Assembly: GCA_037074705.1 (NCBI GenBank) | Contig: CM073596.1 | Span: 51,922,001 to 51,986,000, forward strand | From: Zhengitettix transpicula | Lineage: Eukaryota; Arthropoda; Insecta; Orthoptera; Tetrigidae | Direction of reading: 5' to 3' | Length of the DNA: 64,000 nucleotides | In this document: positions 10,813-24,120 of the stretch, piece by piece | How positions within the stretch are numbered: position 1 is the first letter of the stretch | Layout: the number at the start of each line of letters is the position of its first letter | Translations under genes and position numbers: made by a program | The notes under the pieces: model-generated | Told to the model about the DNA's origin: nothing | What the model saw: the letters and a program-made list of their open reading frames with translations, nothing else | The model's database searches: none

Positions 10813-13227
10813 GATAATTTACCTGTACAGTTAATTATATTTTTTCAAAATGGCGAAAAATATTGGTGTAGGATATGGAGATAATAAATAGCATGTATAT
10901 AATAGTTAAATATATTTGTTAGAAAAAAACTGTTATAAATATTAAGTTTTAATAATTATCCTGCCAAGAAAACTATTTTATTTTATTTTTTATATTGAAT
11001 AGAGTGAAATAAAAAAATGAACAAAATCTATTAACTACAGAATTAATAAATTAATAATTATTACGGTAATTTAATTATTTTAATGTCGTAAAATAAATAT
11101 AATAAATAACCATAGTTATTATTTTGCCTCAAAGTATTTAAAATATTTTACGAATTTTATTTATAGTTTTGAAACAAAGAAATAAACAAAGATTGCAGTC
11201 GAAACGGGACGTATTGTATATTTTTTCTTTTCGTTCATTTTTTATGGGACAGTTTTTCGACCATTTTCTTATTTACAATATTATTTACCTCTTCGATATT
11301 TTTCCCTTACAGATTTGATACTACTAGTGCCATCTGGTACATATTGTAAGTACTTACTCGTAGTACATCGAACATTTATTGAGAAGCCTTCGAGAGTTAA
11401 TGTGACTATTTTATTTTTATTTTCCCCCTATATTGCCGGGTGTCGATCTATCACACTCAATACTTGCCAAGCCTTCATCGTTGCAGAACAAAACTATCAC
11501 AGAAATTAAACCAAAACAAAATTCCCGGACTAGAGGAGGAAAAACTCGCCAATTAAGTGAACCGCGAGCGATAAGAATAATACCAACAAGGGAAAGATTT
11601 AGAACGATGGTTCGTAAAAAAAACAGAATTACAACCGGCGATATTTTTTCCCGTCGCACGAAACTTGGCTCTTTCCTACGCCGAGAAACTTTTCGCTCCG
11701 CATATATATTTCTCATCCAGTGTCCATTTTTTTTCCCCCGTCCGCGGTCTCCTTGTTATTTGTCTTGACAACAACAACAATAAAGTTATATAGCTTTTTT
11801 TCCGCTCATTCCACGGAAGACGACGAGATTTACCTTTGTTTGTCTTTTCTTCACAACTCTTTAACTGCTAAAAGCACCGGGGTTAGGGGGTGGTTTCGTC
11901 CCTCATCAGAAATACAGCTACGACGTCGCCTTTGGTAAAATTAATGACCTTGCTGTTGCTACTGTAAGCTGTTTTTCATATTCGAGTTTTTTCCCGTTGG
12001 CAGAGAAATATATTTAGAGAGGAAAAAGAATTTTTTGAAGACGGCGTTAATGTGGTTTCATTTCTCGTTTGTAATTTTTCCTTAATTGGTGTCGTCTGTT
12101 TTATGGGAACGATAAAAATTATACTCATTAGAGATATGAATGTGGAATTGGTAATTTACTCTGTTGTAAGAGACATTGAAAAACTAATTAATATATAATG
12201 GGTAAGATGTCACTTAATAATTAATTATAAAAAATATTTGCACATTATTGTATTATTATTAATAAAAAAATTTAATATTCTACGTTTCTTACACGAAACC
12301 GTGGACACAATCAGGTGTGCCACTACATATAAACTGAAACAAAAATATATATAAAAGGACACCAAAGACCTTATTTTATAATACTGACATGTTACTGAGA
12401 TAATGTTTCTGTGTCTTAAATGAATTATTGGTTTGATTTTTCTTCTACTGTATTTCTGTTCTAATACCGTTTTTCATACTTTTACTGTAGAATTTTTCTG
12501 TTTTCCGTGGGGACAACGACGGCGTCTGTCCGTCACCATTTCGTGTCGTCCCCTCCGAGAATTGGCCGTCGTGTATTAAGGGGCCTCCTGACAACTCAGT
12601 CCCACAAACTTTCCCAGCGACATCTTCTTCTTGTCTTTCTCCGTCCCCACACTTTGACACTCTCGGCTCTTGATGTCCGCGCGCACACACTCGGAGGGAG
12701 AAATAAAGTGATTTTGAAATAAAAAATTGTGTTTACCAAGTTTTACGAGAGTAGGAGACAAGTGGAAGTTCTCAAATTTTATTTTCCCCTATCTCTCTAG
12801 ATCTCTTCCTGTCTCACTTTGCAGCCGTAATTCTTTTTGCATACATCCTACTAAAACTTCCGCAAAGGAAACCCCATTATTATTATTTTTACAACAAATA
12901 GGCCATCACTTTATCTGAATCACTTCTGTGCACCTGATAAATCTCAAAATAGGGGACGAACTTGTGGTGTTATTATACTGATCTAATTGCACAGACAATT
13001 AATAAGCCTGATTGGCGATTATATTTATTTACTTCCTGAGTGCCCGGAATGGCTGATGTTGACATTAACCGAGCCAAGTATACGCCTGATGTGCCTTAAA
13101 TACGTCTGGTAAGAAAAATCTTTAGTACCTTTGGAGAAACGGAAACATATTCCCGGTACATAGAGTCAAAAAAAATTCAAAATTCCAATTATAATCATCT
13201 AATTCTTCTAATAAATAAAATTGTGAA
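10813..13227. other. No recognised gene
   Basis: AT-rich. Slightly GC-richer segments with short frames lie at about 11417-11940 and 12445-12920; none shows a known domain. The frames at 11417-11716 (minus) and 11433-11768 (plus) cover the same DNA and cannot both be real. Confidence 0.4.
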
Positions 13228-14065
13228 TTTGTATGTTCCGGATACAAATCCACAACAGTGGACCAAAATTGACCAAATTGTGTACACGTATTCCTTTAGA
13301 ACCGGAAACAAACTCTGTGGGGGTAATAAACGACTACAACCCCGCTAAATATGCTAAAACTGCCGATATTTGCCTTGAATAAATATTTTTCTGTACAATA
13401 TGAATGATGGTGTTTCTCCCGATGTTATTTGTGAATAATTGAAACGTCTTTCAGCATACGAGGGTAGCACCCTTAAGGATGGGGGCGTTACATAAAAATA
13501 AAAGAAAAACATTCGTGGCTGGAGTCGAATCCATGGTTATAGATGTCGCTGAGTTTAATTATGATATTCAATTTGTCATTTAAATTGTACTTAAATCCCT
13601 AGGAGTTGGGTTGGAAGGGGGCGGGGGAAATGTTCTGCATACAATACGAAACAAACACTGGATCACCCCGATATGGGGTGGAAGGGGTGAATTTTAAAGG
13701 CATTCTAAATTAGAGGAAGTTTTTTTGACTCTTAACGTGCCGAGATTTTTTGACTCATAATTACATAAATTAGAGTACGGAAACACTTTTTGATTCTCTG
13801 AACGTTAAGGTAGTATTTTTTTTATTTTTTTAATCTTTAAGTATACCAGGAGTGTTTTAACTCTTAAAGAACCGAAAAAAGTTTTGACTGTCATTTTTTA
13901 CTGTCTTAAGACATGTAAAATAATCTTTAACGGTATTTAAGTATTTATACACTTATATATTAAGGAAATTTGCCTTGCTTAGGGCCCTGGGGTTATAATT
14001 AACTCTTTTACGGTAGTGCGTGTTCTTTTTATTGTATTAGGGTACCGAGTATATTTTTTCAAGAG
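13228..14065 (+). repeat. Dispersed repeat family A, copy 1, with minisatellite-like tail
   Basis: The core 13228-13620 matches the reverse complement of 17720-18115. Landmarks are GTATGTTCCGGATACAAATC, CCGGAAACAAACTCTG, CTTGAATAAATATTTTTCTG, CTCCCGATGTTATTTGTG, GCGTTACATAAAAATAAA and GTCGCTGAGTTTAATTATGA. Downstream (about 13690-14065) is a degenerate run of short units built on TTAAGGTACCGAGT and TTTTTTGACTCTTAA. The same unit type follows the second copy and recurs at 45740-45870. No protein is encoded. The GTATGTTCC..ACAAATC opening resembles a motif I remember as common in arthropod repeats; the transposon class is not resolved. Confidence 0.75.
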
Positions 14066-14752
14066 TATGTTTGACAATATTTGGTACAGGTATTATTTAT
14101 TCTCCTCTAAAGTCAATGGTGAAATGAGAATTCCCTCCGCATATATTAGGTTAAATCAGTTGACTAATTCAATAATGCTTGAATTTTTCGGGGCAAGTTA
14201 AATAAACACCCAGGCAACGTTGGACACCCAGATTTTTAACTGGTAACGAAGTGATAAAATTTATGTAAATTGAAATAACCTGACATATTTTCTTGCCGAA
14301 TCTTCTCGTTTATTCTGTAAACAAATAAATACGTGAAAGCAGGATATTTCGAAAACACGAGAATTTATCTAATCACTATTTTCTTTTAAATATTATTATA
14401 TAAATACGGTATTTAATTTTTGTATATACGTACCAAACGATCATGATAGATAAATCTAGTGTGGACCACCATTTTTTCGAAATTTTTCCACCCCGATACT
14501 TTAATTGTGCATTTTCTATGCTCTTCAATGAAATAATAATCTTTAAACGTAAAAAAGTAGTTTTTCTTCTTATTATTATTATTTACTAAGAGAGCTTTCG
14601 GATATATTTTTCATTATCATTCTTTTTGGAGCCTTGTAACGGCAACAGATCTTCAATATTTAATAATAATGGCAAATAAAGCCTCAAGTCCCCTTAGTAA
14701 ATCGTTAATAAAAAGATGAAAAACAATATCGTGAGTGTTAAATACGGTTATT

Positions 14753-14790
<38 letters not shown>

Positions 14791-16580
14791 AAAGCAATGA
14801 TGGACAAAGGTCTGTAAAGGATCGGTTTCCTTTCAACGAAAACGACGAAAAGGTGATGAATTTAAATTATCCTTCCAGAGAAGCCGTAACTTCCGCTTAC
14901 AACCGCAACACTTCCGACCACTTTACTTTAATTCTTCGCGCGTTGGTCAGGCCAAATTAGCCGATTTCACGTCCTTTCGTCTTGGTGCAGGTGCTTGGGA
15001 AAAATTCCGCCACGAACTACGGGAAACTAAAAACACTCTTTCTTGAATATTCCAAAGAATTTTTACGTCACAAAAATCGTTGTTTTTCTTTATTCAAGCG
15101 TAAAGGCGGAAGGAATTTTTATCTGCGTGTGTGCATGCCTGTGACGTCACCTTTGTATTAATACATATGTATAAATTAACAACGAATACATTTCGATTGA
15201 AATTAAAATTACAACTATTTCCTGCAGGAGTTTATAAAGGCTTTTAAATTACGATTTGGTGCGTTGTATATATTAATATATTAACGAAGCTTGCGTTAAG
15301 AAATACGGAAGTGGTTTAAAATTAAAAAAATGTATAAATATTTGTGCTTCCTGCGATTGTAAAACCAAATTTTGAGGTTAGTTAACAGAATCAAATATAA
15401 ATTGTCTGTGATTCCTGATAACAAAACTACATCTACAATCAAAATTTGAGAGCTAAATTTGAAGTAGAATTTATCCTAGAAATTTATATATTAATTAGTA
15501 GTGAAATGGAACGGTATTGTGAAGGTTGTTGCGCCTACTTTTTTGTTAAGTATGCTTCACGCTGAGTGGATTTGTCATGCAGAGAAGCTGGCTCAATACG
15601 GCGCAGATCCCTCAAGCTTTGTTTCAATTATTTTTCAATTATATATTCCGGAGTTAAACGTGAATTTTATTTTATTTTTTAAACCGTTACCAACCGTTAA
15701 CGTTATAAAGCTTTCTTCCTACTGAGGTACATTGCATCTTTTTTTTCCCCCCCTGTGGCGTGTTCTCGGCGATAAAAAATCAATTCCATTGCAACTTATA
15801 GAGGGAATGAACCGAAATGAGAACCGCCGCTGGAAAGCTACATATTTTATTCAGCAACTTTTCGCAAAGAAGGGCACCACGCACGAGAAAGATGCTACCG
15901 GGACGATTCACTTCTGCCGTTATGGTAAGTTAATGGGTCGTGGGGGCGGTGGACGGGTGGGTTCCCTTGGCGGGTTGGTGGGATATAATAAACATCAGAG
16001 CCACAAGTGCAGGGTTGATCAGGAGGCAATAAAATGGGGTGGGATAAAAATAACAGAACAAAAGAAGGGTGGGTGATTTGGCGCGTTCCCCCTCCCCCTT
16101 GGATGACTTTTTATAAGTACTTTCGACGACCGCAAAGTGGAAAAGTATTTATGACAATCATAATAAAGGCAGACACGCCCCTCGATAAAGACGGAAACTT
16201 TTGATACCATCCCGTCGACTTCTTTCACATATCCCAGAAGCTCTCCTATAATGTGAATGATTCACTGAGACCGCAATGAAATGTCATTAGATTCATTGTC
16301 ACATAAATGTTGTGGAGAGAGAAAAAGCGCAACGTCTCTATTATTTTTGAGAAGAGAGTATTAAAATATAGATAAATATTTTAACGTGAAACGATTGACT
16401 TACGACGGGTCAAAATCGAAACTGCATGTAACAAAACCCTGTAACGCAAATACCGCTTGAAACCGTCTTATAACAAATATAAAAAAATTCTTAATAATTG
16501 TAAATATATGACATGTTAATAATAATAAAAAGGGCCAGAAAAAAATTGACACAGTAAATACTGCAGAAAAATATATTATC
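14066..16580. other. No recognised gene; (TA)n microsatellite at 14757-14787
   Basis: It contains a (TA)n run at 14757-14787 and TGACGTCA at 15142-15149. Short frames at 14754-14960, 15501-15725 and 15732-16076 have no recognisable domain. Confidence 0.45.
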
Positions 16581-16585
16581 ACGAC

Positions 16586-16618
16586 GTTTCCTCTCTAATT
16601 TCGGATTCCTTCAGGTGT
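16586..16618 (-). repeat. Hammerhead-like motif, degenerate
   Basis: On the minus strand ACACCTGAAGGAATCCGAAA, then TTAGAGAGGAAACGTCGTGA. The arrangement CTGAAGG - AATCC - GAAATTA - GAGAG - GAAAC parallels the copy at 56281, including the GAAATTA loop. The core differs from CTGANGA at its last position, and stem II pairs poorly. Probably a decayed member of the same family. Confidence 0.4.
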
Positions 16619-17544
16619 ACATTAATTTTTTTTTAAATTCTTCCGTATTTTATTCCTCGTTCCTGGTGACTTCGACCGAGGTAAAGTTAACTGGTTTCAA
16701 GTGGAAGGGTGGAAAATTCTGTTTGATCTGTCATAGTCGGTCCTTTTGCAATTCCGAACCCCTCCTAAACAGTAGTAACAAGCCTCATTACAATGGCGGC
16801 GGTCTGGCCACACCACTCAGACCTCAACAGTTTCCACCGAAAGGGTGGTGGTGGGTGGCGGCGACGGGGCGGTCCAGGAATGCGGAGCGAAAGCTTTGCT
16901 TGTTACTGATCCCGCTTGGAAATTAGACTCCGGTTAACTAGTTTCTGTATTTCAATTGCGCGGGGAACATTAATCCTTGTGCCGCGGCCACTACAGTATA
17001 TTTATTCCCCGCTTCACCTCCTCCCCGCAAATTGCCTCGTCCACCCGTATTTCACGAGGGATTTTTATTTCTCCCTCGTTCACCACCCAACAGCGGCTTA
17101 CAAAACGCAATTGTTTCCCCTTCCCTCTTTTAGTTTCTATTTATTTATTTTTACTTCGGACTCAATCCCACCCCACCATCCTGTATGGGCTAACACCATC
17201 AGACTAAAAGTAAGCGTCCAAACATGGTTTACAAAAGCTACAGCATTTTTTATGGACGGCTTGTAATTAACAACCCTCCCTAGCTAATTTGGAATACTCA
17301 GTGGTCACAATATGCATTTAATGAAAGGCCAATTTCTTGTGATTTACCCAAAAAATTCCGATATTTTCATGTACAATTGTATACAGAAACTTGGTACCTC
17401 AATATAACATAATAAATACCCATTATGAAATTATATTATTGACTAGCTGAGGCCCGACAGGTATTTATTTATATAAGCCCGAAAAAGAATTTAAATCTAC
17501 ATTAATCTATTAATACTGCTGATACCTAAGTATAGAAAATACTC
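16619..17544. other. No recognised gene
   Basis: A moderately GC-rich stretch (16740-17080) holds overlapping short frames on the plus strand without recognisable domains. Nothing is supported. Confidence 0.4.
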
Positions 17545-18118
17545 TTACAGCCTTAAGGGTATAGAGTCAAAAATATTCTTGGTGTCTTAAGAGACGTAAG
17601 AAATATATACGGTACCTTATAATAGTAAAAAATACACGCACTATCTTAAGAAACTTAATTAAATTCCCGGTGCAGTTTCAAAAAAGCGTTAAAAATTGAA
17701 CGCGGTTCTTTGTTTTCCTCTTCCACCCCCACTCAAAGCGGATGAAATATCGGCAAGTTGAATCTCATAATTAAACTCAGCGACATTCATAACCCATGAC
17801 TCGATTCCACTCCCGGTTCATTTTTATGTAACGCCACTCCAGCCCCATTCTTAATCATCCCGATTCCGAAAGGGGTTGAAATATCACACAAACAACATCG
17901 GGGGAAACATTATCAATCACAATTCACCCAAAAAATATTTATTCGACGCCAATGTCGGCCGTTTTTGCATATTTGAAAATTTCCACCCCCGCTCCTAGGG
18001 GTGGTTGCCGGGTTTTACCCCCGCAGGGTTTGTTTCCGGATAGAAAGGAACATCTGTAAAAAAAATTGCTTGACGGTTGTAGATTTGTATGTGGAACATA
18101 CAGACATACATACACACA
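17545..18118 (-). repeat. Dispersed repeat family A, copy 2 (inverted relative to copy 1)
   Basis: Read on the minus strand, it starts with a TGTGTATGTATGTCTGTATG run, then GTTCCACATACAAATC, CCGGAAACAAACCCTG, CGAATAAATATTTTTTGG, CCCCCGATGTTGTTTGTG, GGCGTTACATAAAAATGAA and GTCGCTGAGTTTAATTATGA. It ends in a tail of TCTTAAGATAGTGCGTGT and TATAAGGTACCGTATA units. Order and spacing follow copy 1 at 13228-14065. No coding capacity is visible. Confidence 0.75.
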
Positions 18119-21100
18119 AACAAACAGTCTATTTAATTTATTATAAGAAGCTACGTTTTATAAATAGTTTTAAATATGATGTAATAAATGTATTAAGCTA
18201 AAAATTATTTACCCAATACTAAGTAAATCTCGTGTCTTTATTCCCACTTCCCTGAACTTGTGCTTCTCATGGAGATCCATGGAAAATTATTCTATTCTAA
18301 CGTTGGTTCGCTTCCTCTACGAGCAAGTATACGAATTATTATTGATTATACCTCACGGACAGTTCTACAGCAGTTTAAGTCTTCGTAATGTTGTTCCTCT
18401 CCTCCCGTTCACGGCTGAAAAGGCATCTAGTTCTAGACATCCGTGAAATGCGGACTTGTGGAAAACTTTGCGCGACAGGGAGGAAGAAAACTTTTCCCCA
18501 AATAGCGTGGAAGTAAGTTGGTTGCTGTTGTCTGGCTTTGGTTCAACTTCTCCTTCCACCAACCCACCCACCTCGTTCTCAAATCTAGCTGGTGGCACAT
18601 TACATGTCAGTTCAACACAACTTTCTGTTGCATGGAGGGGGAGAAAATGGGGAAGAACAATGATCGTTACATCAACTTTAATTCCGGGTTGTAAAGACGG
18701 GCATTATTAACTTATAAATGGGCATTTTTGCCACGTTAGTCTAAATACAAATAAATGATCACCAAACGGTTTAATAACACAGAATTCTCAATTCTCATGC
18801 TTAACTGGTTCAAGAATGAGTATTAATCGTTCTTAAAACCATCAGATGAATGATTTGATACTTGGACAACTTTTCTTCCTCCTTACAAATTACTCCTGAC
18901 AACACTCACAGGCAATGGAATAATTTAAAGTTATTCCAGGAAACAATATAAAAAAAATGTGAAATTAAATACATTAACTGAAAACGATAAATGGATTTTA
19001 TGTATCTTAAACCATGTAAAACATTTTAAATAAGTTCACAGGTACTCAAATATGAACAATTTATCTATTCTCTGGACAAAAGGGGGAGTAGGGGTGTAAA
19101 ACAAAAATTAAAGCTGTTGAAGAATACTTTTATTTTTAAAAAAACACAACTTATATATTACTTACAAAGAATATAACAGATAATGAGCCAAAAAGGATTA
19201 GAAGTAATAACATCTTAACCTAGACATTAATGAAAATATATGAAACAAAAAAAAACCTGTCATATATTTATTCTTTAAAATTTATATAGTGACAAATCTT
19301 TTCTCAAGTTTTATGGTCCTTAACATCAATCTTGGAAACAATTATAAATACATTAAATTATTTAATTATATCAAATTTTTAAGTTGGCAATATTTAAGTA
19401 TAAGTATAAGAGATAATAAGTATATGAGATCGTTAATTGTTTTTTTAAAAAAAATTGTATAAATAATTTGTATCATTTTTATTTTTACTTATTACATGGT
19501 AAATATAGCTTTCGACTTATTATAACATACTTTTCAAAACGACATGTCAACAAAATATCATTTCACTTTGCTACTGTTTTCTAGTTTTGTTTATCACTTT
19601 ATTGACATATTTTTGGACTCTTTCTAAGGTAATTCTGACCTTCATTTCCACAATCATATGCCACTAGATTTAATTATCACATTGTGACATCTAATGTAAG
19701 ATTAAGTAAGACTAAACAGATTCAATAGATCTGTTTAATAGATTACCCAAGGATGTTCATTTCATGGGATTAAATGTGTTCAAATTCTCGATTAGAAGAT
19801 GTTAATTGATAACCCATCCTATTCATTAAATGAATTTTTTTAATATAACCAATATAAGGAATTATGTGTTATCTGTATTTTTATTACTTGCTGTATTCTG
19901 CAGTTTTGTTGGCAATAAATAAGTTGATTAATTGATTGATTATTGTAGTCTTCTTTGTTATTCCAGTTTCCACAACCTCATCCAATCTCCAATTCAACTC
20001 AGTAAATTTCATAATTTACCATTATTCATAATACAATATTAAAGTTGTTCTATTCTTGGTGAAATTATCAAGAATTAACTTCTTAATTTTTATTAAATCA
20101 TTACCTATTTTAATAAATTTCACAGGTACTGAAATGTGAACAAATCAGAACAGTAAATCTTATATGAATGATTTTACACATATTTACTCAGCCAAAGGTG
20201 TTTAGAAGAATAATAATCTTATAACAAATATCAATGCTGATATCAAAAAACAAAATTAGTGTCACACATGCTTCATTTTTTAAAAAAATTAGTCAGACAT
20301 TATTATTTAAAAAGTTTTATGAATAATCAATAGATATTAGTATTAATCTTGTACTTAATGGCAGGTACAACTGGCTTATAAATACATTTAATAATATCCT
20401 ATTTTTCAGATTATATTGGCACAAAATACCAATAACTCATCTTTTTAATAATAAGTATGACTGTCATTTTCTTTTTATTTCATATATCTTCATGAATTAT
20501 CTCAATCTTTTTCTTTTAACCTAATTACTATTGGACTTCAGTTAATTATTTTCATTATATGTGAAAAAATATATTTTATTTTGCCAATTTTTTTGACATA
20601 TTATGGTCTTACATATGTATTCTACCCAAGATTATTATTTTCCTTCTTTGTTTACCTAGTTTCCATAACGTTATGCATTCTACAATGCTCAACATTTAAT
20701 TTCATGAATTAAAATTGATCACTGTAAATTATTAATGGTGTTCTTACAAATTGTGCATTATTTTAAATGATAATACTACTTATTCATTCAATATTTAGTC
20801 TTCATTAGTAAAAAAAATTGTGAATCAAGAGGGGAGAAACATTTAAAAGTTTGTAGTCAATGAAAGTCTTATTGGTTTTTTATAATAATGTTAAACATGA
20901 ATGCCAAAGTATTTGAAGATCAAATGAGTAATGGCTCCATAAATAACTTAAAATTATTAATTTTTCCAAAGTATGAAATATATTTTTAAAAGGATCTCTG
21001 CTTTATTTCATCAGAAGAAATACATTTTTTCTGAATAAATAATAGAGGCCTAACTTTCATAAATAAAGTTGTTGATAAAAAAAAGGTTTAATTAGATGGC

Positions 21101-21765
21101 TAATGCAATAGAGCCTCTTAAAAAATGGTAAAAGACATTTCAAAACAACTATAAAATGTGAATAAAATAATTAGATAAAAAAACTTATTACTCTGTTTCA
21201 CATTTAATAACATTAATCTCCTTAAATATTTACAAAGGGTATTTTGTAGGTTGTTTTAGGAGCAAAACAATATAGTTAATAGTCAAAATAAAAGCTATGG
21301 AAGTTTGATTAAATTCGTTTTAGGACTACTGAAGATAATTCTTCATAAATATGCTTTTTCAAACCAGTATAAACTTCCCCGAATAAGAAATAGTCGCCTC
21401 TTCTTTGACGTAAGACGGTGAAATACGATTTTTTTTCTTCTCCTTCATTAATAAGTCTCGTCACCTCTTAGCCGATAATCAATAATTTAATTTCCAGAAG
21501 AGGATTTACTGAGGAGGGGAGGTAGAAATAATAATAACCCACAGCGGACGGACTGATTGTCCTTTTTTTCTCACAACAAAGGGAGTCTGATGGGGTTTTG
21601 CAGATGTTTACTTTCAATTTACCGGTGAAAAATAAATCTTCGATTTTTCTTTTAGCGGCTCGAAGACGATAAGTTCGTTAAAGGAGGAGTATATTAAAAT
21701 TATGAATTCTTAATATACTGAAATTCATTTCAGCAGGAACTTCAAGTTTAAAAAAATATATTTAA
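18119..21765. other. Long AT-rich stretch, nothing recognised
   Basis: A moderately GC-rich patch at 18365-18710 has short overlapping frames without domains. From 18720 to 21650 the sequence is strongly AT-rich with A and T runs and no open frame of note. No gene, RNA or clear repeat was identified. Confidence 0.5.
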
Positions 21766-22047
21766 ATGACAATAATGCGTGTCATATGGTTATATGGATG
21801 TGGTATATGGGGATCTGCGGCTGCACCTCAATTTAAAAAAATACAAACGGTACAAAATTTAATACTAAGAATTATAAGGGACAACATCATCCACAGAGAT
21901 CTAAATATACTGTCCATCGTTGATTTCATAGATATCGGAGGCTTCACGTTCAATGGAACCAGTTAGGGAAAGCTACGACAGTTTAATCTTCCGAAAAGTA
22001 AAGCCCAAAGAAGACTCAAGCGAAAACGGACATCAGACTGTCTGTAA
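21766..22047 (+). pseudogene. Jockey-type non-LTR retrotransposon fragment (reverse transcriptase C-terminus)
   Basis: The frame at 21766-21966 contains VIWLYGCGIWGSAA, then FKKIQTVQNLILRIIRDN and IIHRDLNILSIVDFI. This matches the well-known end of Jockey-clade reverse transcriptases (pattern 'IWTYGxQLWGxA....IxxxQxxQxxxLRxIxxAP....N..IHRDLxIPxVxxEI'). After a frame change, 21979-22047 reads LPKSKAQRRLKRKRTSDCL followed by a stop, like the basic RLKRxxPxDL end of the same proteins. The catalytic palm and the endonuclease are absent, so this is a dead 5'-truncated copy, as expected from incomplete reverse transcription. Confidence 0.7.
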
Positions 22048-23343
22048 CGTGGTTATATATATTGAGATTAATAGGGAACTCAGTTTTCTCTGTCACGAGA
22101 ATTAGTGGTTACACTATCAACGTAAATAACTTAGAAAATGTTGTAAATGTTCTTTTCCTCCTCTCTTTTCTTGTCTCTTCGCCTTTTTGAATTCCTGGTT
22201 ATGTAACCTCATCATCGACAACAATTTTAAAAAGTAAAAATAATAATATTGCAGTGTTATCGACATACATTGCCTCTAAAGCGACGCTTTAGTACATTTT
22301 AAATAACCGCCAATAAAGAGCAGGGACGGGGGGGGGGAGCGGGATATGAAATGTTTTATTTAGAGTTTGATGATTTTCATGCCTCAAGGGAGCGGGTGGG
22401 GTCAGTGCAAAGAAAGTCAATATGGTTTACTGTTTTCCAACAACCCAAACCCCCCCCCCTCCATTTCCCTATATTTTTGTGTGTGTTGGGAGGAGGGGGC
22501 TTTATTGTAGCTCAGCAATATTCATTAAAAATATACCGTAATGTAGTCCCCGGGCGATTTAATACTAGGGGACCCGCATATTAAACCCCGTGCTGCTGCA
22601 GCTGATGTATTGCTCTACAGAAGTCCGGGAGAGGGGGGTTGGTGGGGTAGGGGGAGCATAATCTGACCATAAAGCCAACCGACCTTCCCACCCATCGCTT
22701 TTCCACGTGCGATTGCGGTTCCACCCCCCCATCCAGTATTTTTGATAGCCGAATCGCAATATTGAAACAAGGAGTCGGGGAGGGACGCGGCTCTCGTTGT
22801 TTGGCTAATGGACGGGACTTTCTGTGATCGTATCGCCGGACAATTGCCTCCTGCGGGGGAAACGTGCACGGCTCAAAGAGTTTCACGCACGGCCACACCA
22901 AGATCCAGTTATCCAGTGCTGACTGCGTGTCGTAAAAAAAAGGGGGCTTCGCATGACGTGATTGCTTCCGTGTTTGTTCAACGTTCTCTAGGACTTCCGA
23001 TTTTTTAAAATAAAAAATAAACGTATGTATCGAGTAACCAGCGGAAATAAATGAAGCGCGAGTATCAAATTTACCGCGAAACAAATTAAGCACGGGTCGC
23101 GCTTCCTTCCGTAGAGACGTATAGCCAACTGTTCACCTAGAGGTGTCTGTAGTCAATCAGCTGTGTTGTCAATTAATATTACACTTTGTTCACGGTTAAA
23201 ATTACTCATTCTTCGACTTATGAAATGGACAAATGAGAAAACTATTGAATTTATCTATGTCTCACGCTAAAATCCATCATTACGGGACGTGAAGTCAATG
23301 GACTATTTTTTTTAGGGTAACAGGCTACATGAGGGTAATCCAC
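22048..23343. other. GC-rich island (about 22320-23110) without recognised gene
   Basis: This is the largest GC/CpG-rich segment of the left half, with G and C homopolymer runs (22328-22338, 22450-22460). It holds a 170-codon minus-strand frame (22581-23093) and shorter overlapping frames on both strands. The translations are low in recognisable structure, with many Pro and Arg, and match no family I know. Open frames are expected by composition in such DNA. It may be a promoter-associated island of a gene outside the window or an old repeat. Confidence 0.3.
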
Positions 23344-24120
23344 ATGGTGGCAACTCCCCTTTAATAGCATACGAAGGAATTTGAAAGGGGGGAAGCGGAA
23401 GGGTAGAGGAAGATAGCCAAGTGTTAACTAGGGCCCCCGGGCTATAGTTGAAGGATCCTACCTGGCATTCGCCTAAAGAAATGCAGGGAAAACCCTAGTA
23501 AAACCTGCATCAGGTAGGTCGGGCATTGGGTACTTGTCCCACGCCCTTCCGATAGCGGGAGAGGAGTTAGCTGTGGGGACGCAGCATTCCCTTCCCCGTG
23601 CCTTGGCCAGTTTAGGAGGCAGCTGGCCGACTATTCCAATAGGAATAGCGGAAACTCTTACCGTATGCCCAAGGTCTGTGACCCCAGAACATACACCTCT
23701 CAGAACAGGCCGAGGTGCCTCGGCTTGTGGGAACCTTAGTTCAAAAACGGAGAGGAAAAGCCAACATAGGAAAGGATTTGAAAGGGGCATTGCGGATGGG
23801 TAGAGGAAGGTAGCCAAGGGTTAACTAGGGACCCCGTGCTATAGTTTAAGGATCCTACCCGGCATTCGCCTAAAAGTAATGCAGGGAAAACCCTAGAAAA
23901 ACCTGCATCCGGTAGGTCGGGCATTGGGTACTTGTCCCACGCCCTTCCGATAGCGGGAGAGGAGTTTGCTGTGGGGACGCAGCATTCCCTTATCCGTGCC
24001 TCGACCAGTTTAGGAGGCAGCTGGCCGACTATTCCAATGGGAATAGCGGACAACTCTTACCGTATGCCCAAGGTCTGTGACCCCGGAACATGCACCTCTC
24101 AGAACAGGCCGAGGTGCCTT
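23344..24120 (+). repeat. Tandem pair of ~395-bp dispersed repeat
   Basis: Two head-to-tail units, beginning near 23369 (ACGAAGGAATTTGAAAGGGG) and near 23765 (ATAGGAAAGGATTTGAAAGG), share the landmark series also seen at 1-330: GGCATTCGCCTAAA, GCAGGGAAAACCCTAG, CCCACGCCCTTCCGATAG, AGGAGGCAGCTGGCCGACTA and CAGAACAGGCCGAGGTGCCT. A 5' fragment of the same repeat lies at 36744-36820 inside a CLCA intron. Frames read through the units on both strands but contain no known domain. Unit identity is high, so the duplication is comparatively young against its surroundings. Confidence 0.85.

Noticed and set aside
11417..11768. Overlapping 99- and 111-codon frames as coding
   Set aside because: Opposite strands over the same DNA, low complexity and no domain.
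23473..24053. Frames of 105-114 codons in the 395-bp repeat as genes
   Set aside because: The same frames recur in every repeat copy, on both strands, with different breaks and no known domain.
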